DNA from: GCA-016699445 sp964555055
GTDB taxonomy: Bacteria > UBA10199 > JACPAL01 > GCA-016699445
DNA: 52,838 bases
Assembly: GCA_964555055.1 (NCBI GenBank)
Contig: CAZKQW010000014.1
Span: 1-52,838, forward strand
Direction: 5' to 3'
The notes under the pieces were generated by a model that ran no database searches, was not told the origin of the DNA, and saw nothing but the letters and a program-made list of their open reading frames with translations. Positions 16,037 through 24,138 of this stretch are shown piece by piece; positions within the stretch are counted from its first letter, which is position 1; every line of letters starts with the position of its first letter. The position numbers and the translations under genes are program-made.

Positions 16037-17733
16037 TCCCGTTTCAGCTTCTTATACTTCAACCGACTGAGCTTATCCGCCTCGGCGCCCAGGCGGCGGT
16101 GGCGGTCGGCTTCGTATTCGGAGAAGTTCCCGTCGAAGAAGACGACTTGGCTGTTGCCCTCGAAGGCGATCATATGGGTGGCGATGCGGTCCAGGAACCA
16201 ACGGTCGTGGCTGATGACGACGGCGCAGCCGGCGAAATTCACCAAGGCTTCTTCGAGCGCGCGGAGCGTGTTGACGTCGAGGTCGTTGGTGGGTTCGTCC
16301 AAAAGGAGGACGTTCCCGGCGTCCTTCAACGTCATCGCAAGGTGCACGCGGTTGCGCTCTCCGCCGGAGAGGACGTTGATGGGTTTTTGTTGGTCCGTGC
16401 CGGAGAAGTTGAAGCGGGCGACGTAGCTGCGCGAGCTTACCTCGCGAGCGCCCAGCTTGACGATTTCCAAGCCGCCGGAAATCACTTCCCAGACGTTCCG
16501 TGAATCCGAAGGACTGAAGCGGTTCTGGTCGACGTAGCCGAGCTTCACCGTCTCGCCGATGCGGAACGTGCCCGTATCCGGCTTTTCCATCCCCATGATG
16601 AGCTTGAAGAGGGTCGATTTTCCGGCGCCGTTGGGACCGATGACGCCGACGATGCCGCCTTGGGGAAGTTTGAAACTCAGGTTTTCGAACAAGAGCTTAT
16701 CGCCGAAGGCCTTCGAAACGTTCTGGGCTTCGACGACGAGCTCGCCCAAACGCGGTCCGGGCGGGATGTAGATCTCCAAATCCTCCACCATCTTGTCGGA
16801 TTGTTGCTTGAGCAGGTTTTCGTAGTTCGTGATGCGGGCCTTGCTCTTCGCGCGGCGGGCGGAGGGCGGCTGGCGGATCCACTCGAGCTCCTTTTCCATC
16901 GTCTTGACGCGCTTGTTTTCGGTCTTCTCCTCGTGTTTCAACCGCTCTTCCTTCTGCTCGAGCCACGATGAGTAGTTGCCCTTCCAGGGGATGCCATGGC
17001 CGCGGTCGAGCTCCAGGATCCATTGGGCGACATTGTCGAGGAAATAGCGGTCGTGCGTGACGGCGATGACGGTGCCCTTATAGTTTTGCAAATGACGCTC
17101 GAGCCAGAAGACCGATTCGGCGTCCAAATGATTGGTCGGTTCGTCCAAGAGCAGGACATCCGGTTCCTTCAACAACAAACGGCACAAAGCGACGCGCCGG
17201 CGTTCGCCTCCGGACAGGGTGTCGACGTTCGCGTCGTCGGGCGGGCACTGCAAGGCATCCATCGCGAGGCCCAAGCGCGCGTCAAGATTCCACGCGTCGT
17301 GTTGGTCGAGCTTTTCCTGCACCTTCGCCTGGCGTTCGAGGAGCTTGTTCATCTCGTCGTCCGACATCGGATTGGCGAAGCTGTTGTTGATCGTATCGAA
17401 TTCCTTCAAGAGATCGACGACTTCCTGCACGCCCTCGGAGACGACTTCTTTGACCGTTTTACCCGCGGTCAGCTGGGGTTCTTGGGGGAGATATCCGATC
17501 GTATAGTCCTTCGAATTGAAATGGACCTCGCCGTTGAAGTCCTTGTCTTCGCCCGCGATGATGCGCAGCAGGCTGGATTTTCCGGCGCCGTTCAACCCCA
17601 AGACACCGATCTTAGCGCCATAATAGAATGATAGGGAAATGTCCTTGAGGACGGTCTTTTGGGGCGGGTGGACGCGGCTCACCTTCACCATCGAAAAAAT
17701 AATTTTATGAGGTTCTTCTTTTTGTTGAGACAT
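16033..17733 (-). CDS. ettA: energy-dependent translational throttle protein EttA (ABC-F)
   Basis: A 566-residue ABC-F ATPase close in size and N-terminus to E. coli EttA (IIFSMVKVSRVHPPQKTVLKD). EttA binds the ribosomal E site and gates the first peptide bond in response to the ADP/ATP ratio. Walker A motifs GLNGAGKSS (about 46-54) and GPNGAGKST, two LSGGER signatures and two LLLDEPTN(H/D)LD blocks are present. The linker has the arm and P-site tip region (RQPPSARRAKSKARI). Start ATG at 17733, divergent from the stomatin gene across 82 nt. Confidence 0.95.
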   Translation of the reverse strand: MSQQKEEPHKIIFSMVKVSRVHPPQKTVLKDISLSFYYGAKIGVLGLNGAGKSSLLRIIAGEDKDFNGEVHFNSKDYTIGYLPQEPQLTAGKTVKEVVSEGVQEVVDLLKEFDTINNSFANPMSDDEMNKLLERQAKVQEKLDQHDAWNLDARLGLAMDALQCPPDDANVDTLSGGERRRVALCRLLLKEPDVLLLDEPTNHLDAESVFWLERHLQNYKGTVIAVTHDRYFLDNVAQWILELDRGHGIPWKGNYSSWLEQKEERLKHEEKTENKRVKTMEKELEWIRQPPSARRAKSKARITNYENLLKQQSDKMVEDLEIYIPPGPRLGELVVEAQNVSKAFGDKLLFENLSFKLPQGGIVGVIGPNGAGKSTLFKLIMGMEKPDTGTFRIGETVKLGYVDQNRFSPSDSRNVWEVISGGLEIVKLGAREVSSRSYVARFNFSGTDQQKPINVLSGGERNRVHLAMTLKDAGNVLLLDEPTNDLDVNTLRALEEALVNFAGCAVVISHDRWFLDRIATHMIAFEGNSQVVFFDGNFSEYEADRHRRLGAEADKLSRLKYKKLKRD

Positions 17734-17815
17734 TCTGCTTGCTCCTTGTGGGGGCGACCATTAGAGTTCGACCTTCCGCGAAGCAACGAAAAAAGGTGAT
17801 TAAAAAGGAGAGTCC

Positions 17816-18664
17816 ATGAAGGCCGTTAATTTTCTGTTCTTCCTCGTCTTTCTAGCGATTTTCGAAGGCATGGCCTTCATCGTCTACAGCATTAGTCCCA
17901 CTCTCGGAACTCTCGGAGGTCCCATCGCCTTCATCATGGCGTGGCTGATGGCGACGGCGATCAAGATCGTGGACCAGTGGGAACAGATCATCATCCTCCG
18001 TCTCGGGAAGTTTTCCTCGGTCAAGACGGCGGGCGTCTGCCTCGTCATTCCCGTCATCGACCGGGCGATCTTCGTCGACACTCGTATCCTGACGATGGAC
18101 ATCCCTAAACAACAAGTCATCACCAAGGATAACGTGCCCGTCTCCATCAACGGCGTGGTCTTTTTCCGTGTGACGAGCCCGGAGGAGGCCATCATCAAGG
18201 TGCAAAGTTACACATTCGCCATGAGTCAATACGCCCAAGCGACGCTCCGCGATGTCATCGGCGAGATGACGTTGGACCAATTATTGGCGGAGCGCGAAAA
18301 AATCGGTCATGAAATCGAACAGGCAGTGCGGAAAGAAACGACGAGCTGGGGCTTGGAAGTGAGCAACATCAAGATCCAGGACATCGACATGCCGGAGGAG
18401 CTCAAGAAGATGATGTCGCGGCAGGCGTCCGCCGAACGGGAAAAGCGCGCGACGATCACGAAGGCGGAAGGCGACAAGGAAGCCGCCTTCAACCTCGCCG
18501 CGGCCGCGACCACGATGGCGTCTAGTCCTGGAGCCATGCAACTCCGGACCTTGCAGACTCTCGACGGCTTGGGCCCGACGGCTTCCAATACCGTCGTGCT
18601 CGCCTTGCCCGTGGATATCATGGAAGGTTTCTCCGCCTTGAGAGACCTCAAAAAGGCCGGTTAA
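17816..18664 (+). CDS. SPFH/band-7 (stomatin-like, slipin) membrane protein
   Basis: A 282-residue slipin. Two hydrophobic segments at the N-terminus (about residues 5-28 and 36-50) anchor it in the inner membrane. The SPFH domain follows (IVDQWEQIIILRLGKFSSVKTAG, then DNVPVSINGVVFFRV and LRDVIGEMTLDQLLAERE). An Ala/Glu-rich coiled coil (QASAEREKRATITKAEGDKEAA) mediates oligomer formation. Such proteins organise membrane microdomains; no partner NfeD protease gene is present. AAGGAG lies 7 nt before the ATG. The DUF4442 gene starts 4 nt downstream. Confidence 0.92.
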   Translation: MKAVNFLFFLVFLAIFEGMAFIVYSISPTLGTLGGPIAFIMAWLMATAIKIVDQWEQIIILRLGKFSSVKTAGVCLVIPVIDRAIFVDTRILTMDIPKQQVITKDNVPVSINGVVFFRVTSPEEAIIKVQSYTFAMSQYAQATLRDVIGEMTLDQLLAEREKIGHEIEQAVRKETTSWGLEVSNIKIQDIDMPEELKKMMSRQASAEREKRATITKAEGDKEAAFNLAAAATTMASSPGAMQLRTLQTLDGLGPTASNTVVLALPVDIMEGFSALRDLKKAG

Positions 18665-18668
18665 TCCG

Positions 18669-19160
18669 ATGAAAACGAAGCCCGTGATGTGGAAGGAAAC
18701 GTTCGGGCTCTGGGCTTTCGCTTTCACGAAGATTCGGGCGATTTTTTACGTGCGTCCCCGGGTTTTGAAGGTGACTACCGAAGAGTGCGAGATCGTGATC
18801 CCTCTCAATCGCAAGACGAAGAACCACTTGAATTCGATGTACTTCGGCGTCCTCGCCATCGGCGCGGACTGCGCGGGCGGCTTGATCGCGATGAACGCGA
18901 TCCGCCAGACCCAACGGAAGAATGGTCGCAATATCTCGCTCGCCTTTAAGGACTTCAAGGCGGACTTCCTCAAGCGCCCCGAGGCCGACGTGCATTTCAT
19001 CTGCCGTGAAGGCCGGAAAACCCTCGATCAGATCGAAGAAACCGTCCGCACCGGCGAACGGGTCAATCGGACCGTGAAAATCATCGCCACGACGCCGTCC
19101 TTATCGGGCGACGACCCCGTGGCTACCTTTGATCTCACCCTCTCGTTAAAAGCTAAATAG
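18669..19160 (+). CDS. DUF4442 hotdog-fold protein
   Basis: A 163-residue protein of the DUF4442 group (hotdog fold, related to PaaI/YiiD thioesterases). The characteristic block is RPRVLKVTTEECEIVIPLNR followed by TKNHLNSMYFGVLAIGADCAGGLIA, where the hotdog helix and a conserved Asn-His pair occur. Activity on acyl-CoA or acyl-carrier thioesters is likely by fold but not shown for this group. It starts 4 nt after the stomatin stop, so the two are probably co-transcribed, pointing to a membrane-lipid link. Confidence 0.75.
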   Translation: MKTKPVMWKETFGLWAFAFTKIRAIFYVRPRVLKVTTEECEIVIPLNRKTKNHLNSMYFGVLAIGADCAGGLIAMNAIRQTQRKNGRNISLAFKDFKADFLKRPEADVHFICREGRKTLDQIEETVRTGERVNRTVKIIATTPSLSGDDPVATFDLTLSLKAK

Positions 19161-19271
19161 CCTAAGAAGGCCATAAAGCGTATTTCGTTTTCGGGATGGA
19201 AATCCTCCGACCTCTTTTTTTGAAGACGTCTAAAAAAGCACCTTTTTCAAGTTTAAACCGATAACAAACCC

Positions 19272-21266
19272 GTGAATACGGGAATGACATTGTCCGGTTT
19301 TGCCCTCTTCCTAGGGGATCTTAAAAATGCCGATCCGAACTGCGTGAGGGGCCTTTTCATTTCCGCGCGTGGGCAATCCGCCTGTGAGGTGCTGCGCGAT
19401 GCCTATGGAGAAGCTCGAGCCACCTTCTCTGCTTCTTCCGAAGGGGGAAGATTTGGTGATAGCTTAGCCCCCGGGTTTTTACGTTTTTTAAAAGAGGACA
19501 ATTTCGCTAAAATATCCGCGGCTTTTGTTGACGATGTGACAAAACTGACTTGCGATACCAACTTGGAAGGTCTTCTTTGGAAAAGGCTTCGCCCCGGGCC
19601 TTTTCTTTCCGATCGATGGTTGTTACAAGCGGCGTCTCGTCGAGTCCATGAGAGGTTTCCGAACTCTCCTTTCGGCAGATTCTTTTCCTCTCGTCATTCG
19701 CTATGTCTGGGTATTCCCCCCGACATTGCCCATGAAAAATCAGAGGCTTTCTTAGATCTCGTTGCTGTTACGGCTCCTTTGATTCAAGGAGCAGCCCATT
19801 TCGCCGGTCAAGGCGGCGCTTTTGAGATCGCCGAAAATCTTTTCCAATGGGCTTTTTTAGGACATGAATGGAGTGGTACACCTGTTTCGAAGAGAGATCA
19901 GGTCGCTTTCATCGATTTACATGAACGCATCGGAAGAGCCGTGACGGTGGAAAGACTGCGGATTCTGCAGGGACCTCAAAACGAGGCATCGTATCGGAGA
20001 TGGGAAAATCATTTAAAAAAATTGGAAGCTCAAACCGATAGGGTTTTTCAAGCCTTTCGGGATCTTACTTCTCCCTATCAAAATCGAATAAATGACTTTA
20101 AGCGATTAAGGGGCTGCTTGAGAAATTTAGAGACCGAGATGGTCGGTGAAGGGGAGCTTCGTGCACTGTTCACACGTCATCGTATGGTTCTCGCGAGCTG
20201 CGATCCCATGGAAAAAGCCCCATGGGACATGCAGGAACAAGAAGGCGTTGAGGGGAAGTCCATTCTTTTATCGAGGGATATTTGTTTGCCTGCCGGTAAC
20301 CCCGACGCCTTTGAGTTCGGATTACGCGCATTACTTACCCGACGGTTCGAAGAAGACTGTATCTATCGTCTGGAAAGAAACCCGGTCGCATTGCCTCCTC
20401 CGCTCGAAACCTTGGAAGGTTCCTGGCGGCGCATCCAGGCACGGGTGAGGGCGCTTGATTTTCATGTCGCTACGGTAGACTGCATCTTGCGAAGTTGGGA
20501 GGCACTTCCGTGGGAAAATTTAATAATTTTTTGGAATTCCCAAGTCTCTTGTCTAAACGATTGCGTAGATAGGGCGGAAAGAGGAGCGGGAAACCAGGCG
20601 CTCTGTATGAAGATTTCCGAAGCCTTAAGCGTTGTCGAATATGTCCGTCATTGGCTTTGGACCTATTACCCGGATCATGTTTCAAATCCTCCAAGAGATG
20701 TGACGGCCACGAAAGACCAAGTGCTTAAAGTCTCGGGCCGATTATGGGGGGCTTTAGTGGACGTCTTAGCGAAAATAAGAACTTCCGCGGATAAAATAGA
20801 GATATTCATCCGAAAAGAAAAGGAAATCTTCCGGCGTCTTGAAAGCGAAATGCCGGAGACTTCTTTGATGCTGCAGCTTCAAGAAGCCTTAGCTCGTGGG
20901 AATTGGAAGGCGGCGGAAACAGCCTTTGCATCATGGATAGAAGGGGAGCTGCCGGACAGTGAGCGTAAACGGTCTTTGATCGCTCGAATCCTCGATGAAA
21001 ACGGCCCCATGCGTCCTGGAATCGATCGTCATCTGGAGAGCTCCGTTGAAGGAAAAAAGGGCTTCGTGAAATTCTTGGATACGGTATGGGAATCCTCGCC
21101 TGCGGACATAGACCTTGCCTTATGGGCGAACCGCTTGGATGAAGCTCTAGGCCGTATAGAATCCGCTTATGGACGAGCCCTTCGTATGAAAAAGCGCTTG
21201 CCTCGATCCCCGGTGATCGAGGATCTGTTGAACTCCCTAGCTCCCCAAGTTATCTACCGGACATGA
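19272..21266 (+). CDS. hypothetical protein, paralogue of the 606-residue protein at 21749-23569
   Basis: A 664-residue protein that I do not recognise, without signal or membrane segments and rich in helices. It is clearly related to the product at 21749-23569: aligned blocks include LWKRLRPGPFL against LWKILRPDGFL, GAAHFAGQGGAFEIAENLF against GAAQYAYLRGALDIAERLL, and the C-terminal DLALWANRLDEALG against DLALWASELYQLNG. The start is GTG 19272 or ATG 19284; neither has a strong ribosome-binding site. Its stop overlaps trmL by 4 nt. Base composition is richer in A+T than the housekeeping neighbours. Function unknown; a helical-repeat scaffold is only a guess. Confidence 0.7.
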   Translation: MNTGMTLSGFALFLGDLKNADPNCVRGLFISARGQSACEVLRDAYGEARATFSASSEGGRFGDSLAPGFLRFLKEDNFAKISAAFVDDVTKLTCDTNLEGLLWKRLRPGPFLSDRWLLQAASRRVHERFPNSPFGRFFSSRHSLCLGIPPDIAHEKSEAFLDLVAVTAPLIQGAAHFAGQGGAFEIAENLFQWAFLGHEWSGTPVSKRDQVAFIDLHERIGRAVTVERLRILQGPQNEASYRRWENHLKKLEAQTDRVFQAFRDLTSPYQNRINDFKRLRGCLRNLETEMVGEGELRALFTRHRMVLASCDPMEKAPWDMQEQEGVEGKSILLSRDICLPAGNPDAFEFGLRALLTRRFEEDCIYRLERNPVALPPPLETLEGSWRRIQARVRALDFHVATVDCILRSWEALPWENLIIFWNSQVSCLNDCVDRAERGAGNQALCMKISEALSVVEYVRHWLWTYYPDHVSNPPRDVTATKDQVLKVSGRLWGALVDVLAKIRTSADKIEIFIRKEKEIFRRLESEMPETSLMLQLQEALARGNWKAAETAFASWIEGELPDSERKRSLIARILDENGPMRPGIDRHLESSVEGKKGFVKFLDTVWESSPADIDLALWANRLDEALGRIESAYGRALRMKKRLPRSPVIEDLLNSLAPQVIYRT

Positions 21267-21727
21267 AAGTCGTCCTGCACCGCCCTGAAATCCCTCAGAA
21301 TACCGGTAATATCGGCCGTCTTTGCGTCGCGACGGAGACAGAACTCTATATGGTGAGGCCTTTGGGTTTTAAGATCGACTCGAAGGAGATCCGGCGGTCT
21401 GGCTTGGATTATTGGCCGGACTTGAAATATAAGGTGGTGGATTCTTTGGAAGAAATTCACGCCGAAAACCCCGCGTCCCGATTCTGGTACCTGAGCACGA
21501 AAGGCTCGACGAAATACACAGAGGTGAATTTTCGGGCCGACGATATTCTCGTCTTCGGCTCGGAGGGCTCCGGACTTCCCCAAGAAATCCGCGACCAAAA
21601 CCATGATCGTCTCATCACCATACCTATGTGGGGGCCTGTGCGGAGCCTTAATCTCTCTACATCGGTAGGGGTGGTTCTTTATGAGGCTTACCGGCAAATA
21701 AGATTTCAGAATCCGCACCTTTTTTAG
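21263..21727 (+). CDS. trmL: tRNA (cytidine/uridine-34 2'-O)-methyltransferase TrmL
   Basis: A 154-residue SPOUT methyltransferase that methylates the 2'-O of the wobble base of tRNA-Leu isoacceptors using SAM. The family motifs are complete: HRPEIPQNTGNIGRL at the N-terminus, FGSEGSGLP (motif 2) and IPMWGPVRSLNLSTSVGVVLYE (motif 3, with the knot residues), the last being the signature of TrmL. It is placed between two large paralogous genes, overlapping the first by 4 nt and separated from the second by 21 nt, so it is presumably co-expressed with them. Confidence 0.95.
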   Translation: MKVVLHRPEIPQNTGNIGRLCVATETELYMVRPLGFKIDSKEIRRSGLDYWPDLKYKVVDSLEEIHAENPASRFWYLSTKGSTKYTEVNFRADDILVFGSEGSGLPQEIRDQNHDRLITIPMWGPVRSLNLSTSVGVVLYEAYRQIRFQNPHLF

Positions 21728-21748
21728 GGATCCGTCGATAAGAGAGTC

Positions 21749-23569
21749 ATGCCATATAATGGATCTGTCAGCCTGGTAGGCTTTTGTGAAGGAGCTCGGA
21801 CCATACTTTTAGCCCAAGGCTCCCAAATCTCCAAGGTTTCGCTTACCACGATTTCTCCAGCGTTGCATGCGGTGGTAGATGCGAGTCAACGTCTCACGGG
21901 ATCTTCTCCTAAAGCTTTATTAGAAGCTCTCAAGAGCGAGGATTCTAATGCCTTGCGAGCCTGCTTCGCAGATGCCGTACAGGCTCTTTTAGAAAATCCA
22001 CGTACAATTTCCCATCTATGGAAAATTTTAAGGCCCGATGGTTTTCTTTTGGAGACGAAGCTCTTTAAAAGTGATTTAGAAAGGGTTGTTCGTTCTGGGA
22101 ACGCCTGGCTCACCTGGTATCCCCACAGAGCTTATGATTCGACCCCTATCCCTGATGGGGTTTCAGAGCCCGAAAGTTTATTGGATCTCGTCGGGGCCAC
22201 AAGAGTTTTTTTTGATGGCGCGGCGCAGTATGCTTATTTGCGGGGAGCCCTTGATATCGCGGAGCGCCTTTTATGGTGGGGAGTCATAGCCGCGGAGTTC
22301 AAGGGGAAGCCGATCTCGGATCAGACCCTCAAGTCTTTACATGGAGTGTACAGACATACGGGCCGGCTGGTATCCAATGAAAGAATCAGTGCCATTCACG
22401 GCGCCTCATCAAGGCCGAAAGACTATGAAGCCTGGCAAAGAAAAATCGAAGTTTTCGAAAAAAAAGCCGTGAAGGTGTGGTGTCAATTTCTGAATGTCGA
22501 AGGAGATTTCCAAGACCTTAGATCTTCCTTAGCGGGTTTAAGTGAAGAACTGAATTCTTTAGCGGCTGCTATGGAGCGAGACTTGATCACTAGGCCCCTG
22601 GTAGCAATGCCGGTGACGAAGGTAATATCTCCAGAAAGTTTAAGTGAAACGCGCCCTGAAAATTTCGAGCTTAAAAATCTTGAGAGTAATGGAGGTTTTT
22701 TCTACCGATCGGAGCACTTCGCCGTTGTTCCTCCAGGAAATCCTTTATTAGAGCATCTCATGGGTCAGCTCCCGCGTCATGCTATCCTTCAAGGAGAACA
22801 AGAGGCTATTAGGGAATGGCCTCGGCCCCTCATCCCCTTAGCGCAAACGTACCGAAGGGCTTTAAGCATTGTCATCACTTTAGAGGCTCATGCGGAGGCG
22901 GTTCGACTCATGTTGAATAGATTTCCGAATCCTGTCTTGGATGAAGTTATAAGCGCCTTTAAGGCCCTACCCGGTGAAGGTTCGGAAAGAAATTTGAGGA
23001 CAGGTTTGGCGCTCTTGGGATGGGCGTGTCATTGTTTGCGCCGTCCTCTAGCGGGCAGGTCTGCAGTCTCCCTCGAAGCCTACCGAAAAGAGATAAAAAA
23101 TGCATATGCCGAGGGTTTGGAAAAGCTCCGGCAACAGGTGGAAGCGTCGTTACTTTCGCCGTCCGCCTACACACCCGCCCAAAATATGGCCGATCATGAT
23201 GATTCCGTTGAAGTTAATAATAATTTTGATACGCAAAGTTTATTGCAAATTTTAGAGGAAGCTCCGACTTCAGATCCTAGCACATTAAGAGCGTTGGCCC
23301 CGGAAATGGTACGCCGAAGAAAAGAGATCTTAGTTGCCTGGCGCGATAAAGGCTCGGACCTCGGAAAATTGGCGGCGCTTCTATGCGCGTTTTGGAAAAA
23401 AACTCCTGAAAGTGTCGATCTGGCCTTGTGGGCTTCCGAGCTCTATCAACTCAATGGTCAAATCGCAAACGCTCATGACATACTTATGAAAGCTTTGAAT
23501 TTTTTAGGAAATTGCCCTGCGTTAAGTCTTAAGATGAACGAAATCGCTGCCACGAAAATCTACTCATGA
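21749..23569 (+). CDS. hypothetical protein, paralogue of the 664-residue protein at 19272-21266
   Basis: A 606-residue soluble, helix-rich protein, not recognised. Similarity to the 664-residue neighbour runs along most of the length, strongest in LLDLVGATRVFFDGAAQYAYLRGALDIAERL (quoted in part: DLVGATRVFFDGAAQYA), in the following ERISAIHGAS segment, and in SVDLALWASEL near the end. It is therefore an old tandem duplication later separated by trmL, or two independently recruited members. Its stop overlaps the DUF4202 gene by 4 nt (23566-23569). Confidence 0.7.
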   Translation: MPYNGSVSLVGFCEGARTILLAQGSQISKVSLTTISPALHAVVDASQRLTGSSPKALLEALKSEDSNALRACFADAVQALLENPRTISHLWKILRPDGFLLETKLFKSDLERVVRSGNAWLTWYPHRAYDSTPIPDGVSEPESLLDLVGATRVFFDGAAQYAYLRGALDIAERLLWWGVIAAEFKGKPISDQTLKSLHGVYRHTGRLVSNERISAIHGASSRPKDYEAWQRKIEVFEKKAVKVWCQFLNVEGDFQDLRSSLAGLSEELNSLAAAMERDLITRPLVAMPVTKVISPESLSETRPENFELKNLESNGGFFYRSEHFAVVPPGNPLLEHLMGQLPRHAILQGEQEAIREWPRPLIPLAQTYRRALSIVITLEAHAEAVRLMLNRFPNPVLDEVISAFKALPGEGSERNLRTGLALLGWACHCLRRPLAGRSAVSLEAYRKEIKNAYAEGLEKLRQQVEASLLSPSAYTPAQNMADHDDSVEVNNNFDTQSLLQILEEAPTSDPSTLRALAPEMVRRRKEILVAWRDKGSDLGKLAALLCAFWKKTPESVDLALWASELYQLNGQIANAHDILMKALNFLGNCPALSLKMNEIAATKIYS

Positions 23570-24138
23570 TCCTGAAAGCGCTCGAAGAATCCCTGACGCA
23601 AGATCCTCGAAAAGCCATGTTTCGAGGGGTGCTATACCCAAAAGATCTTATCTTCACCCAAAGAGCGGTCTCTTGGATGTCTCGTTTAACGGCCGACCCT
23701 TCGGAAGACCTTCTCATCGCCGCATGGGGCCATGTCGTCGGTCGTTGGAAGATCGCGAGGGATCAATACCCTCAAGGGACTCATGGGTATCATCAATACC
23801 GCTATGCCCAGACGAAATTGAGCTGCGATCAAGTCGAGAGGGTGCTGCGGGAGAAGCGATTCCCCGACGACCGCGTCAAAAAGATCCGTTCCATCATGAT
23901 GAACCGGGACGCGTCTCCGTATCCTGAGGGCCAGATGTTGGAGGATGCCCTCTGTCTGGCGTTTTTAGAACTTAAGTTTGAAGGCTATATTTCAGAGTGG
24001 GGCGAGGAAAAGTATTCGCAAATATTGAAGAACACGTGGTCAAAGATGAGCGGAGCCGCACGAGAGCTCGCTTTAAAGATCGACTACTCGCCGGAAGGCC
24101 TTCAGCTTTTGAAAAAAGCGTTAGGGGCATCCGCTTAG
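23566..24138 (+). CDS. DUF4202 family protein
   Basis: A 190-residue protein matching DUF4202: AAWGHVVGRWKIARDQYPQGTHGYHQYR near the N-terminus, then LEDALCLAFLELKF and TWSKMSGAARELAL at the C-terminus. The spaced His, Glu and Asp residues resemble an HD-type metal site, but no activity is established. It is the last gene of the operon with the two large paralogues and trmL. Its stop overlaps the convergent secreted-protein gene by 4 nt. Confidence 0.85.
   Translation: MILKALEESLTQDPRKAMFRGVLYPKDLIFTQRAVSWMSRLTADPSEDLLIAAWGHVVGRWKIARDQYPQGTHGYHQYRYAQTKLSCDQVERVLREKRFPDDRVKKIRSIMMNRDASPYPEGQMLEDALCLAFLELKFEGYISEWGEEKYSQILKNTWSKMSGAARELALKIDYSPEGLQLLKKALGASA

Noticed and set aside
19230..19272. 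ACCGATAA before the 664-residue gene resembles a sigma-28 -10 element
   Set aside because: No TAAA at the required spacing of about 15 nt, and no flagellar genes nearby.
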